Of a stretch of 64,000 nt of DNA, positions 19,802-27,588 are shown piece by piece. A program made the translations under genes and the position numbers. Source of the stretch: Calidifontibacter indicus (GTDB lineage: Bacteria > Actinomycetota > Actinomycetes > Actinomycetales > Dermatophilaceae). The notes beneath the pieces were generated by a model. That model did not search any database. It was not told where the DNA came from and saw only the letters and a list, made by a program, of their open reading frames with translations. The first letter of the stretch is position 1. Each line of letters begins with the position of its first letter. The stretch is from contig NZ_QTUA01000001.1 in NCBI RefSeq assembly GCF_003386865.1, forward strand, positions 3,100,001 through 3,164,000, written 5' to 3'.

Positions 19802-20290
19802 ATGCCCCTGCGATCCGACTGGTCGACCGAGTTGTGCCCGGTGCGCCGGTCGCTCGACGTGCTCGGCGACCCCTGGGTGCTACTGATCATTCGCGACGTG
19901 CTGCACGGCACCGGACGCTTCGAGGAACTGCGCGACAACCTGCGCATCTCCGACGCCGTGCTGAGCCGGCGACTGCGCGCGATGGTCGAGGCCGACCTGC
20001 TGACGACGGCCGACTACACCAACGGTGGGCGCATCCGGCAGCGTTATGTGGCCACCGAGGCGGGCGCCGATCTCCTGCCACTCCTGCAGCAATTGGCGAT
20101 CTGGGCCGAGAAGCACACCCCGACCCCGGAGGGTGGCGGACACATGACGCTCTTCCACGAGACCTGCGGCCAGGAGACCACCCGCGCCGAGACCTGCAGC
20201 GCCTGCGGCGAGCAGTTGCGACCCGAGGACATGACCTGGGTGAAGCCGTGGCGGGGCGCTCGACACCACCTGCGCGGCGCCGGCGCGTGA
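19802..20290 (+). CDS. HxlR family transcriptional regulator
   Basis: A 162-residue winged-helix regulator. The HxlR signature is clear: CPVRRSLDVLGDPWVLLIIRD, with the redox-relevant Cys at residue 12, and FEELRDNLRISDAVLSRRLRAM. The C-terminal extension carries a Cys-x6-Cys-x2-Cys cluster (CGQETTRAETCSACGE), a likely metal or redox site seen in many HxlR homologues. ATG at 19802 follows AAAGGTGGACGG. It is divergent from the MFS gene and upstream of an oxidoreductase and a hydrolase, which it may also regulate. Confidence 0.9.
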   Translation: MPLRSDWSTELCPVRRSLDVLGDPWVLLIIRDVLHGTGRFEELRDNLRISDAVLSRRLRAMVEADLLTTADYTNGGRIRQRYVATEAGADLLPLLQQLAIWAEKHTPTPEGGGHMTLFHETCGQETTRAETCSACGEQLRPEDMTWVKPWRGARHHLRGAGA

Positions 20291-20353
20291 CCGACCTCCG
20301 CACAAAGATCTGGGGCCTGCCGGACTGACCGCCGGAGCCCTGCTCCCAAGATG

Positions 20354-20385
20354 TTGTTGACACATCAACAATGCTGCTCTAGAGT
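20354..20385 (+). promoter_or_regulatory. Sigma70-type promoter with embedded operator
   Basis: TTGACA (20357-20362) and TAGAGT (20380-20385) are 17 nt apart, an unusually good consensus for this GC-rich genome. The -35 lies inside the perfect dyad TTGTTGACACATCAACAA (20354-20371), the shape of MarR/HxlR-type operators. It precedes the oxidoreductase gene at 20440. Confidence 0.7.
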
Positions 20386-20439
20386 TCTACTTGAAGCGAC
20401 AACAACGCCGCGTCAGACCTCAGAGTCAGGAGCAACGCC

Positions 20440-21015
20440 ATGACGAACCTCACCATCCTCGGCACCGGCAACATGGGCCAGGCCATCGCCTCCGTCGCAG
20501 CCAAGGGCGGCCACAACGTGCAGCAGCTCGGCCAGGAAGACCTCGCCACCGCGGTCACCGGCGACATCGTCGTGCTCGCAGTCCCCTACCCGGCCATCGA
20601 CCAGATCGTCGAGCAGCGCGGTGACCAACTCGCCGGCAAGATCGTCGTCGACATCACCAACCCGCTGAACTTCGAGACCTTCGACTCGCTCGTCGTGCCG
20701 GCCGACGGCTCCGCCGCCGCCGAGGTCGCCGCCAAGCTGCCGAACTCGCGCGTGCTGAAGGCGTTCAACACCACCTTCGCCGGCACCCTCGCGGCGGGCA
20801 CGGTCGGCCCGCTGACCACCACCGTCCTCATCGCCGGCGACGACGCCGACGCGAAGTCGCAGCTCGCCTCGGTCGTCACCTCCGGTGGCCTGAAGGCCAT
20901 CGACGCCGGTTCGCTCAAGCGCGCCCGCGAGCTCGAGGCCGTCGGCTTCCTGCAGCTCACGCTCGCCGCGAGCGAGAAGATCTCCTGGACGGGCGGTTTC
21001 GGCGTCATCTCCTGA
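20440..21015 (+). CDS. NADPH-dependent F420-reductase-like oxidoreductase
   Basis: A 191-residue Rossmann protein. The dinucleotide-binding GTGNMGQAIA lies at residues 8-17, then VVLAVPYPAI, VDITNPLN and LKAFNTT, the pattern of the NADP oxidoreductase/F420-reductase (NpdG/FNO) family. Family members shuttle hydride between NADPH and F420 or act on metal-quinone substrates; which applies is unknown. AGGAG precedes the ATG by 9 nt. The strong dyad-containing promoter upstream and the HxlR gene next to it suggest induction by electrophiles or quinones. Confidence 0.8.
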   Translation: MTNLTILGTGNMGQAIASVAAKGGHNVQQLGQEDLATAVTGDIVVLAVPYPAIDQIVEQRGDQLAGKIVVDITNPLNFETFDSLVVPADGSAAAEVAAKLPNSRVLKAFNTTFAGTLAAGTVGPLTTTVLIAGDDADAKSQLASVVTSGGLKAIDAGSLKRARELEAVGFLQLTLAASEKISWTGGFGVIS

Positions 21016-21063
21016 CCCGAGCTGACCCGAGCTGATCGACACGAGCACCCGAGGAACGCATCG

Positions 21064-21705
21064 ATGACCGACACCTTCGGCCCGCACGTCGTCGCGATGT
21101 ACGGCGCCACCGACCCGTCCGCCCCGCTGGTCGTGCTGCTGCACGGTCGCGGATCGGAAGAGACCGAGATCATCGGGCTCGCGTCGCACCTGCCCACCGG
21201 ACGGCAGTACGCCGCCGTCCGCGCCCCGATCGCGGAGGGCGGCGGGTTCGCCTGGTTCGCCAACCGCGGCGTCGGCCGCCCGGTCGCCGAGTCGCTGCGC
21301 GCCACGATGGACTGGTTCACCGGGTGGCTCGACCAGGTGGCGCCGGCGGGTCGGCCGGTGCTGCTCGTCGGGTTCAGCGGCGGTGCCGCGTTTGCCGGCG
21401 GCCTCGTGCTCGACCGACCGACGCGCTACTCGGGTGCGGCCGTCCTGTTCGGCACCATGCCGTTCGAGGCCGGCCTCGCCACAGATCAGGGCACGCTCAG
21501 TGGCCTGCCGGTGTTCGTGGCGCAGGGCGACTCCGACCACGTGATCCCCCGCGAACTGCTGGACCGCACCTGGGAGTATCTCGGCTCCGACTCGGGCGCT
21601 CGGGCCACCACCCTGCGGGTGCCCGGCGGCCACCAGCTCACCGCATCCGTGGTGGAGCGCCTCGGCGAATGGATCACCGGCATCACCGGACGGAATGACG
21701 GATAA
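21064..21705 (+). CDS. Alpha/beta hydrolase, phospholipase/carboxylesterase type
   Basis: A 213-residue hydrolase. The oxyanion segment is LLHGRGSEET, the nucleophile Ser is near residue 105 in GFSGG, the acid Asp near 157 in QGDSDHVIP and the His near 190 in PGGHQ. This is the arrangement of the YpfH/carboxylesterase family. It lies 48 bp after the F420-reductase-like gene on the same strand, so the two are probably co-transcribed. The substrate is unknown; small esters or thioesters are likely. Confidence 0.85.
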   Translation: MTDTFGPHVVAMYGATDPSAPLVVLLHGRGSEETEIIGLASHLPTGRQYAAVRAPIAEGGGFAWFANRGVGRPVAESLRATMDWFTGWLDQVAPAGRPVLLVGFSGGAAFAGGLVLDRPTRYSGAAVLFGTMPFEAGLATDQGTLSGLPVFVAQGDSDHVIPRELLDRTWEYLGSDSGARATTLRVPGGHQLTASVVERLGEWITGITGRNDG

Positions 21706-21710
21706 AGCGT

Positions 21711-21787
21711 CCAAACTCGCGCCCGGCGCGACTTACTCCCAGGTATCGCACGATACGGACGAGTAAGTCGCGCCCGGCGTAATTTGG
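21711..21787. terminator. Nested inverted repeats after the hydrolase gene
   Basis: Outer arms run from CCAAACTCGCG to the complementary TTTGG with interruptions. The middle CGCGACTTACTC/GAGTAAGTCGCG pair is perfect, and GTATCG/CGATAC form an inner hairpin. Located between the plus-strand hydrolase and a minus-strand pseudogene, it is probably a bidirectional terminator. Confidence 0.5.
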
Positions 21788-21841
21788 TGTCCGCCTGGTG
21801 AGGACTTCCCTGCCGAGACGCCTACCGCGCCGGTCGCCCGA

Positions 21842-22291
21842 TCAGCCGGTCGCGACCGTCGGGTCGGCGACGACCGCGTCCGCCTGCTGGTCGGCGCACG
21901 ACCGCCACCACGCTGCGCGGCCGCCCCCCGCGAACGCCACGAGTGCGACTCCGAGCAACTGGATCGGCGCCATGCGCTGGCCGAGGACGAGGAACCCGAG
22001 CACCGCTCCGATCGCGGGTTCGAGGGCCATGAAGGTGCCGAACGCCGTGTGGCTCATCCGGCGCAGCGCGAGCATCTCGAGCGCGAACGGAAACACCGGC
22101 AACAACAACGCGAGCCCGAGGGCCGCGAGCAGCACGACCGGAGTGAGATGACCGGTGGCCGGCGGCACGCCGACCAGGGCCGTGAGCGCCGCAACCGGGA
22201 TCGTGAACGCCAGCCCCTCCAGTCCGTCGCCCCGGTGGCCGACGAACTGGGTGAGCAGGATGTAGACCGCCCACCCGGTGGCTGCTGCCAG
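21842..22291 (-). pseudogene. Truncated EamA/RhtA-type transporter (C-terminal half)
   Basis: About 149 codons read as the second half of a drug/metabolite transporter: GWAVYILLTQFVG, then four more helices with TFMALEPAIGAVLGFLVLGQ, the conserved signature of the second EamA repeat. An in-frame TGA (22292-22294) precedes it and no start codon or first repeat is present, so the five N-terminal helices are lost. Intact members have ten helices in about 290 residues. It is probably a remnant rather than a functional half-transporter. Confidence 0.7.
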
Positions 22292-22294
22292 TCA

Positions 22295-22563
22295 CCGATC
22301 ACGCCGAGGCGTCGCCGCTGCTGCGCGGCCGCGCCCGCGTCGAGGTGCCCATCGCGTCGAGGTGCCGATCGCGGTCAGCGAGGTGGTCGATCACCCGCTC
22401 CCGAGTGGTCGATCGGGTTGTGATCGTCGTACGTGAACTTCGTTTCCACCCGCTCGATCGCCAGGCGCACACCGCGGAGGGCCGGGAGCATCCGCGCGAA
22501 CGGCGGCTCGCTCACCGACACCTGCGCATGGTGGCCCTCGGCCTGCAGGTCGGCGAACTGGGG
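22295..22563 (-). pseudogene. Degraded C terminus of an FMN-binding (PaiB-like) protein
   Basis: On the minus strand, frames joined by shifts read FADLQAEGHHAQVSVSEPPF, then LRGVRLAIERVETKFTYDDH, then a HLADRDRHLDAGAAAQQRRR tail. The KFKY/KFTY and HLAERD elements look like the C-terminal end of FMN-binding negative transcriptional regulators. The parts lie in different frames, so the gene is broken. It abuts the half EamA gene. The assignment rests on short motifs and is uncertain. Confidence 0.35.
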
Positions 22564-22663
22564 GCACCACCCACCGGCGCGTTCTCGCCGTCATCACCTA
22601 CCTCGAAGCACAAAACACCTGAACGTACCGGCATAGCGTGCTTCCCTCGGTCTCTGCCGAGGG

Positions 22664-23296
22664 TCAGGCGCCGAGGCCGCCGGCGACTCCGAGGGCGATG
22701 GCGTCTTCGCGGGTAGTGACGCCGAGTTTGGCGAGCATCGCGGTCATGCGGTTACGGACGGTCTTGGGCGCGAGGAAGAGTCGTCCTGCGATCTGTGAGG
22801 GTCCGAGGCCCTGAACGAGAAGGGTGAGGATTTCACGGTCGCGGGCGTCGAGTGCGGCAAGTGGGTTCGCATCTGGGAGCACGGTCGCGGCGACCACGAC
22901 GGGGCCGCTCGTGCCGCGCCCGAGCACGGTGGAGCCTTGAGCGGCCGCGTGGATCGCAGCACGGAGCTCGGCCGGGTCGGAATCTTTGAGCAGGTAGCCG
23001 TCGAGTCCGGCGCCGAGGCTGCGGATCACCGCGCCGGGGTCGGAGGCCATCGTGAGGACGAGCACACGACTCGCGGGCCAGCGGCGTTTCAGCATGACGC
23101 CGAGGCTGATCCCGTCGCCGTCGGGCAGTTGGAGGTCGAGCATGCACACGTCGGGTTCGCCGTTGACTACCAGCGATTCGGTCTCTCGTAAACTCGCGGC
23201 ACTGGCGAACACGGTCATGAGTGGATCGGCTTCGATGAGGGCGGTGAGCCCGGCCAAGACGACGGGATGGTCGTCAACGACGAGGACACGGATCAT
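22664..23296 (-). CDS. NarL/LuxR-type response regulator
   Basis: A 210-residue two-component regulator. The receiver domain (1-120) has the acidic pocket DD (8-9), the phosphoacceptor Asp54 in CMLDLQLPDGDG and Lys in YLLKDSD. The C-terminal LuxR HTH spans about 145-205 (LDARDREILTLLVQGLGPSQIAGRLFLAPKTVRNRMTAM in part). Its ATG overlaps the kinase gene stop by 4 bp, so it pairs with the upstream histidine kinase. The targets are not visible; the adjacent divergent small membrane protein is the nearest candidate. Confidence 0.93.
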   Translation of the reverse strand: MIRVLVVDDHPVVLAGLTALIEADPLMTVFASAASLRETESLVVNGEPDVCMLDLQLPDGDGISLGVMLKRRWPASRVLVLTMASDPGAVIRSLGAGLDGYLLKDSDPAELRAAIHAAAQGSTVLGRGTSGPVVVAATVLPDANPLAALDARDREILTLLVQGLGPSQIAGRLFLAPKTVRNRMTAMLAKLGVTTREDAIALGVAGGLGA

Positions 23297-25023
23297 CGGT
23301 CGTCCTCATCGAGCGTGAGGACCAGCCGTGTGCCCCTCGGTGCGGCTTGCTCGATCGAGAGTGTTCCACCGGTCTCGCAGACTCGGTTGCGCAGAGATTC
23401 CAGGCCCACTCCGGGGACCAGAGTGCCGCCGACGCCGTCGTCGGTCACGGACATGCGCAGTCCACCGGTCTCTCGTTCCACGGCGACAAGCACGTGGGTG
23501 GCGTGCGCGTGCTTGATCGCGTTGGTGATGCCTTCGGCGATGGCGCGGTAGATCAGGACCGAGGCATGGGTGTCTATCCCGTCGGGTATGTCGGTGGTCA
23601 GCGTGACGTCCGGGCCGTTGCCGCCGTCGAAGGAAGCGACCAGCGCAGCGATGGCGGCGCTCACGTCGCCGTCGCCGAGTGCGGTCGGCGAGAGTCCCGA
23701 CACAATCCGGCGCAGATCGGCACGGCACGATGCCAGGTCCGAGGCGAGCGCGTCGAGCTCGGGCAGGTGGTGGGTCTCGCTGGCAGCCTGCACCCGCATG
23801 CTCATGCCGGCGAGCACTGGTCCGAGGTCGTCGTGCAGGTCGGCCAGGATGCGGGCTCGTTCGAGGTCGCGCTGGTGGGCGACATCGTTGCGGGCGTACT
23901 CGGCGTCGATGGCCAGTGCGACGGCGCGCGCGACGAGCGCGATGGTGGGCAGCAGTTGACGGCACACTCGGGTTTGACGTGCTTCCAGGCCGCCCGGATG
24001 CGATGGGTGCAGCAGCATGGTGCCCACCAGCTCATCACCGACGAGCAGCGGCCAGCAGTCCCATCCATCCGGGGCCGGAACCTCGTCGAGCAGCAGCCGA
24101 GTCTCATCCACACCGCTGGTTGCGGTGACCATCGCGCCGGCCTTGGTCAGGAGTTCACGGGGATCGGCCGCGGTCTTCAAGTCCGCGGTCAGGGCGGCGA
24201 TCTCATCGGCCGAGAGGACACCGGTGCCGTAGCGGCGGGTCAGGAACTCCCGCCGCAGCCACCAGGCTCCCGGAAGCGTGAGGGCCAGGGTCGCGGCGGT
24301 CGAGAACGCGCCGAGGGCTTCCGCACCGAATATCTGCTCATGGCGAGCGATCTGCAAGATCACTGCACCGGCCCCGGCGGCCACGGCGAGCGCGGCCACT
24401 CCGAGACCGATGTCGACCAGCGGCTCGATGACTGGGCGCGGTTCGGCCACGAATCCCGAGGCGGCGACAACCAAGGCGACGACCCCGATTCCAGCCGCTG
24501 CGGTGGCACCGTAGGCGGCATGCGTTGCGACGAACCAGGCCAGACACGCAGCGCCGAGCGCACCCATGCAGGCCGCGACGATCCAGACTCGCCAACGCTG
24601 ATCTCCCCGCGATGGGTCGGCGGTCAGCATCACTGCCAGGGCGGGCAGTACCAGCGCCACGAGCGTCAACGGGCCCCACTGGGCCGCGAACCTCAGCATC
24701 TGCGGCTCGCCGGCGACGCCACTCGGCCAGAGATACCCTGCTATCAGCACCCCCATGGGCGTCGCGGCCGCACCGATACCGGCCCAGCCCACCAGCGAGC
24801 GAGGGCGGTGATCGAGCACCACGATCCCGGCGATGCCGAGCGCCAACCAGGCGATCAGCGGCAAGGCGGCAACGGAGGCGGTCTCATCGCGTGGGAACTC
24901 GCCCACCAGCGGCAAACCGCAGGTGGCCGCCAGCAGCAGCGACCCGAGGATGACGCTCGTCGGTACCGCTGGCCGAGTCTGCTCCAGAGGTGGGTTTGCC
25001 GGGGCAAGGACCGTGATCACCAC
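23293..25023 (-). CDS. Sensor histidine kinase of the NarL/DesK type
   Basis: About 576 residues. The N-terminal half holds roughly eight to ten hydrophobic helices without a large sensing loop. A linker with a GAF-like segment follows, then HisKA_3 with the phospho-accepting His near residue 397 in ADLHDDLGPVLAGMSMR and an HATPase domain with DDGVGGTLVPG and GLESLRNRV. The start is ambiguous: a TTG opens the frame at 25068, while GTG at 25023 follows AGAGGCGAC and is preferred; GTG at 25020 is also possible. It forms an operon with the response regulator at 22664. Confidence 0.9.
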   Translation of the reverse strand: MVITVLAPANPPLEQTRPAVPTSVILGSLLLAATCGLPLVGEFPRDETASVAALPLIAWLALGIAGIVVLDHRPRSLVGWAGIGAAATPMGVLIAGYLWPSGVAGEPQMLRFAAQWGPLTLVALVLPALAVMLTADPSRGDQRWRVWIVAACMGALGAACLAWFVATHAAYGATAAAGIGVVALVVAASGFVAEPRPVIEPLVDIGLGVAALAVAAGAGAVILQIARHEQIFGAEALGAFSTAATLALTLPGAWWLRREFLTRRYGTGVLSADEIAALTADLKTAADPRELLTKAGAMVTATSGVDETRLLLDEVPAPDGWDCWPLLVGDELVGTMLLHPSHPGGLEARQTRVCRQLLPTIALVARAVALAIDAEYARNDVAHQRDLERARILADLHDDLGPVLAGMSMRVQAASETHHLPELDALASDLASCRADLRRIVSGLSPTALGDGDVSAAIAALVASFDGGNGPDVTLTTDIPDGIDTHASVLIYRAIAEGITNAIKHAHATHVLVAVERETGGLRMSVTDDGVGGTLVPGVGLESLRNRVCETGGTLSIEQAAPRGTRLVLTLDEDDR

Positions 25024-25217
25024 ACCATTGTCGCCTCTGACCACGCGACGGCTAACGGTTGCAGGCAAGCCAAGGACGACATCGGGAACAGCCGGGTCGA
25101 CACCGGGACCTCAGGGGTGCGCACGGCATCGACCACAGGCTGCCTGTCGGTCAAGTCTGGGGGTCGACCATCAGCAGCCTCCCGAAAAGACGGGATGATG
25201 AACCAAGGAGAGTTCCC

Positions 25218-25715
25218 ATGACCCAGCCACACACCACACGCCGACGAGGTGTCATCCCCGCTTATCCAGTCGCGCTCGGCATCGTATTCGCCATCTGCAC
25301 CGTGGGGATGGCCCTCAACCTGATAGCCGCGATCGCCACCGATGTGGTCGATGAAGGACCCCGCACCCTCCGCGAGCAACTCGCCGGAGTGATCGGATTC
25401 GGCATCGGCGGCCTGACGATCTCGTTGCTCGGCGCCTGGTGGTTCTCCCGCACCGAGGCACGCGCCAAAGTCGGTGCCATCGTGTTCGGTGCACTCGCCG
25501 TGCCAACCATCATCCTGTTCTTCTCCGGCACCCCCGGCATGTTCGGCGCCACCGCCGCCTTCCTCGCCGGCCTGACCCGCGGGCGAACCGCCGCCACCGG
25601 CGCACCGCGCGTTTTCGGCATCGTCGGCCTGGTCTTCGCGATTCTCAACGTGCTCGTCACCGTGGCCGGCGTGAGCATCGCCTGGATCGTAGAAGGATCA
25701 CCCAACGCCCGCTGA
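25218..25715 (+). CDS. Small four-helix membrane protein
   Basis: A 165-residue protein with four predicted helices (about residues 15-40, 58-78, 86-106 and 135-158) and no recognisable catalytic motif. ATG at 25218 has AAGGAGA eight bases upstream. It is divergent from the two-component system at 22.7-25.0 kb and could be its output, as with many DesK/LiaS-type systems that control neighbouring membrane proteins. I do not recognise a family. Confidence 0.75.
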   Translation: MTQPHTTRRRGVIPAYPVALGIVFAICTVGMALNLIAAIATDVVDEGPRTLREQLAGVIGFGIGGLTISLLGAWWFSRTEARAKVGAIVFGALAVPTIILFFSGTPGMFGATAAFLAGLTRGRTAATGAPRVFGIVGLVFAILNVLVTVAGVSIAWIVEGSPNAR

Positions 25716-25856
25716 TCTGTGCTCACTGGCAGCCCGGCATAGGTGGGTCGGGGTGTGGTCGTACTGTCATCGACCGTGCGGAGAGCGCTCATGTCCACAT
25801 CCGACGTTCTGTGCTCCGGCCCGGCGCCGAGAACACCGACCCGCCACGCATGTCGG

Positions 25857-25973
25857 TCGGCCCTGATCGCCGAACGGCCGTACGTGTCGGACAAGACCGT
25901 CGCCAACTACGTGTCGGCGGTGATGCTGGAACTCGGCGCCGAGGACCGCTCCAACGCCATCGCCATCATCTGA
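25857..25973 (+). pseudogene. LuxR-type HTH remnant
   Basis: About 38 codons read ALIAERPYVSDKTVANYVSAV followed by LELGAEDRSNAIAI and a stop. This is the recognition half of a NarL-family HTH. The sequence upstream in the same frame does not resemble a receiver domain, so only the C-terminal end of a response regulator remains. Lying between two complete NarL systems, it is probably what is left of a third copy. Confidence 0.65.
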
Positions 25974-25984
25974 AGCCGCCGCAG

Positions 25985-26007
25985 GGGGTGACTCGGTAGG
26001 TCACCCC
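25985..26007. terminator. Small GC-rich hairpin
   Basis: GGGGTGAC and GTCACCCC pair around a 7-nt loop. It lies between the LuxR remnant (plus) and the stop of the minus-strand membrane-protein gene at 26023, and so could end transcription from either side. Confidence 0.45.
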
Positions 26008-26022
26008 GTGACGGGCAGGCTC

Positions 26023-26310
26023 TCAGACGGAGAGGGCTGCTTTGTTCCGGCGGAAGGTTGCGAGCCGGTGGCCGAGGGCGAGCAGGCCGACCCCGACGAG
26101 TCCGATCGCCAGGCTGATGACGCCGTACGACCAGGGGAACTTGCCGGGGATGAACACGTTGCTGCCGCCGAGGGTGTCGACCAGCAGGTAGACGCTCTGG
26201 TAGGTGAAGGCCCACATCCACGCGAATCCGAAGATCACCCCGGCGGTCAACTGGGAGCGGAAGAAGAAGCCCAGGGGGAAGGCCAGCAGAACGCTGACCG
26301 CGGCGATCAT
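26023..26310 (-). CDS. Small membrane protein of the NarL-linked operon
   Basis: A 95-residue protein with three hydrophobic segments (about 1-16, 20-45 and 60-82) and a short basic tail. ATG at 26310 overlaps the stop of the upstream gene by 4 bp; the frame is open further upstream but only over that gene. No family is recognised. It is the second gene of a two-gene operon divergent from the response regulator at 26904. Confidence 0.7.
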   Translation of the reverse strand: MIAAVSVLLAFPLGFFFRSQLTAGVIFGFAWMWAFTYQSVYLLVDTLGGSNVFIPGKFPWSYGVISLAIGLVGVGLLALGHRLATFRRNKAALSV

Positions 26311-26756
26311 CGGGCGCTCCTGCGGCCGGAGAAGGTGAGGACTACTGCAGTCACGGTGAGCAACACCATCGCGGCGACGAGCGCCTTGATGCCTGCGGGT
26401 ACGTCGACGAAGAACGCGGGCAGGGCCGAGATCGAGCAGAGCACGATCGTGATGGCGGCCAGCCTGGCGGCGGCCCGGTTGTTCTTGACCCATGCGAGGA
26501 TGCCGGCGACGGTGCCGATCAGGCCGAGGATCGAGCCGGCCAGCAGGATGCCGAGCGGCGGTCCGGTCTCTGACTCGGGAGTCGGACCGAGGGCGCTGGT
26601 GATGTTGCCGATCGACAGCAGGACCGTCAATGCGAGGCCGACCTTGTTGAGCGGGCTCCATGTGGGGGACGACTGGTGGGGACTCATGGGGCTGCTCCTG
26701 ACGGGTTCGTGTTGCGCCGCAGCGGTGTCGGCGACAGAGGGCGGTCGTGGGTTCAT
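26307..26756 (-). CDS. Membrane protein with Pro/Ser-rich N terminus
   Basis: A 149-residue protein. A soluble Pro/Ser-rich head of about 38 residues is followed by four hydrophobic helices. ATG at 26756 is preceded by AAGGAG at a good distance, but ATG at 26687 also has AGGAG and would remove 23 residues; either could be used. A composite motif (26840-26870) lies 84 bp upstream. The family is not recognised; overall look is of a DUF-type actinobacterial membrane protein. Confidence 0.72.
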   Translation of the reverse strand: MNPRPPSVADTAAAQHEPVRSSPMSPHQSSPTWSPLNKVGLALTVLLSIGNITSALGPTPESETGPPLGILLAGSILGLIGTVAGILAWVKNNRAAARLAAITIVLCSISALPAFFVDVPAGIKALVAAMVLLTVTAVVLTFSGRRSAR

Positions 26757-26839
26757 GCAACTACTCCTTCGATGACTCGGTGACTCGACTCTGGGTCCTC
26801 GCCCATCACGCACGCATCGACTCCTTGCCCCCATCTGCT

Positions 26840-26870
26840 CGGGAATGATCCCGGCCCAACCGGGAACGCG
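26840..26870. promoter_or_regulatory. Composite NarL-type operator, copy 1
   Basis: CGGGAATGATCCCG forms a dyad and is followed at once by GCCCAACCGGGAACGCG. A nearly identical 34-bp block is at 30079-30112 in front of another membrane-protein gene. It lies between the minus-strand operon starting at 26756 and the response-regulator gene at 26904, so it could serve both. Binding by that regulator is inferred. Confidence 0.55.
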
Positions 26871-26903
26871 GCCCCACGACACCGACGGTGCCCACACAGG
26901 ACA

Positions 26904-27563
26904 ATGGTGGCCATGCCGCATCACGACGGCCCGCTCCGGGTCGTGCTCGCCGACGACCATCCTGTCGTGCGGAGCGGGCTGCGTGCCCTGCTCGACTCAC
27001 TCGGCGGCTACGAGGTGGTGGCCGAGGCCGCGAGCGGAGACGCTGCGGTGGCGGCCGTGGTCGAGCATCGGCCTGACGTTGTGCTCCTTGACGTGAAGAT
27101 GCCGGGCGGCGACGGCATCGATGCCACGCGCCGGATCAGAAGCGCCGCGCCCGAGACTGCGATCCTGATACTGACGATGTTCGATGACCGCGAGACGGTG
27201 CGGGCGGCGATGAGGGCAGGGGCGCTGGGCTACGTTCTCAAGGGCGCCGAGCAGAGCGACATCGACCGGGCGATCCGTGCCGTGGCGGCAGGTGAGGCGA
27301 TCTTCGGCGCCGAGGTCGTGCAGGCCGTCGTGGACTTCTCCACCTCACCGTCGTACACCCCGTTCCCCGACCTCACGGTCCGTGAGCGCGAGGTTCTCGA
27401 TCTGATGGCTGCCGGTCACCGCAACCACGCGATCGCCGCCCAGTTGTTCCTGTCGCCCAAGACGGTCGCCAACCATGTGTCGGCGATCTTCACCAAGCTT
27501 GGCGTCACCGACCGCTCGCAGGCGATCGTCCGCGCGCGACGTGAGGGCTTCGGACAGCCATGA
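26904..27563 (+). CDS. NarL/LuxR-type response regulator
   Basis: A 219-residue response regulator. The receiver has DD at 17-18, phosphoacceptor Asp63 in VVLLDVKMPGGDG, and Lys in YVLKGAE. LuxR HTH lies at about 153-210 (LTVREREVLDLMAAGHRNHA and SPKTVANHVSAIFTKL). The frame starts MVAM; the second ATG at 26913 is an alternative start. The partner kinase follows after 25 bp. Composite operators at 26840 and 30079 bracket this system and mark its likely regulon. Confidence 0.93.
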   Translation: MVAMPHHDGPLRVVLADDHPVVRSGLRALLDSLGGYEVVAEAASGDAAVAAVVEHRPDVVLLDVKMPGGDGIDATRRIRSAAPETAILILTMFDDRETVRAAMRAGALGYVLKGAEQSDIDRAIRAVAAGEAIFGAEVVQAVVDFSTSPSYTPFPDLTVREREVLDLMAAGHRNHAIAAQLFLSPKTVANHVSAIFTKLGVTDRSQAIVRARREGFGQP

Positions 27564-27588
27564 GCGAGCGACAGCGAGCGATCATCCC

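Noticed and set aside
21014-21036. Short tandem repeat of GACCCGAGCT
   Set aside because: Only two copies between two co-transcribed genes; too short to interpret.
23347-25221. 624-codon plus-strand frame over the first histidine kinase
   Set aside because: Shadow of the kinase; no motif, and amino-acid composition is that of an antisense frame.
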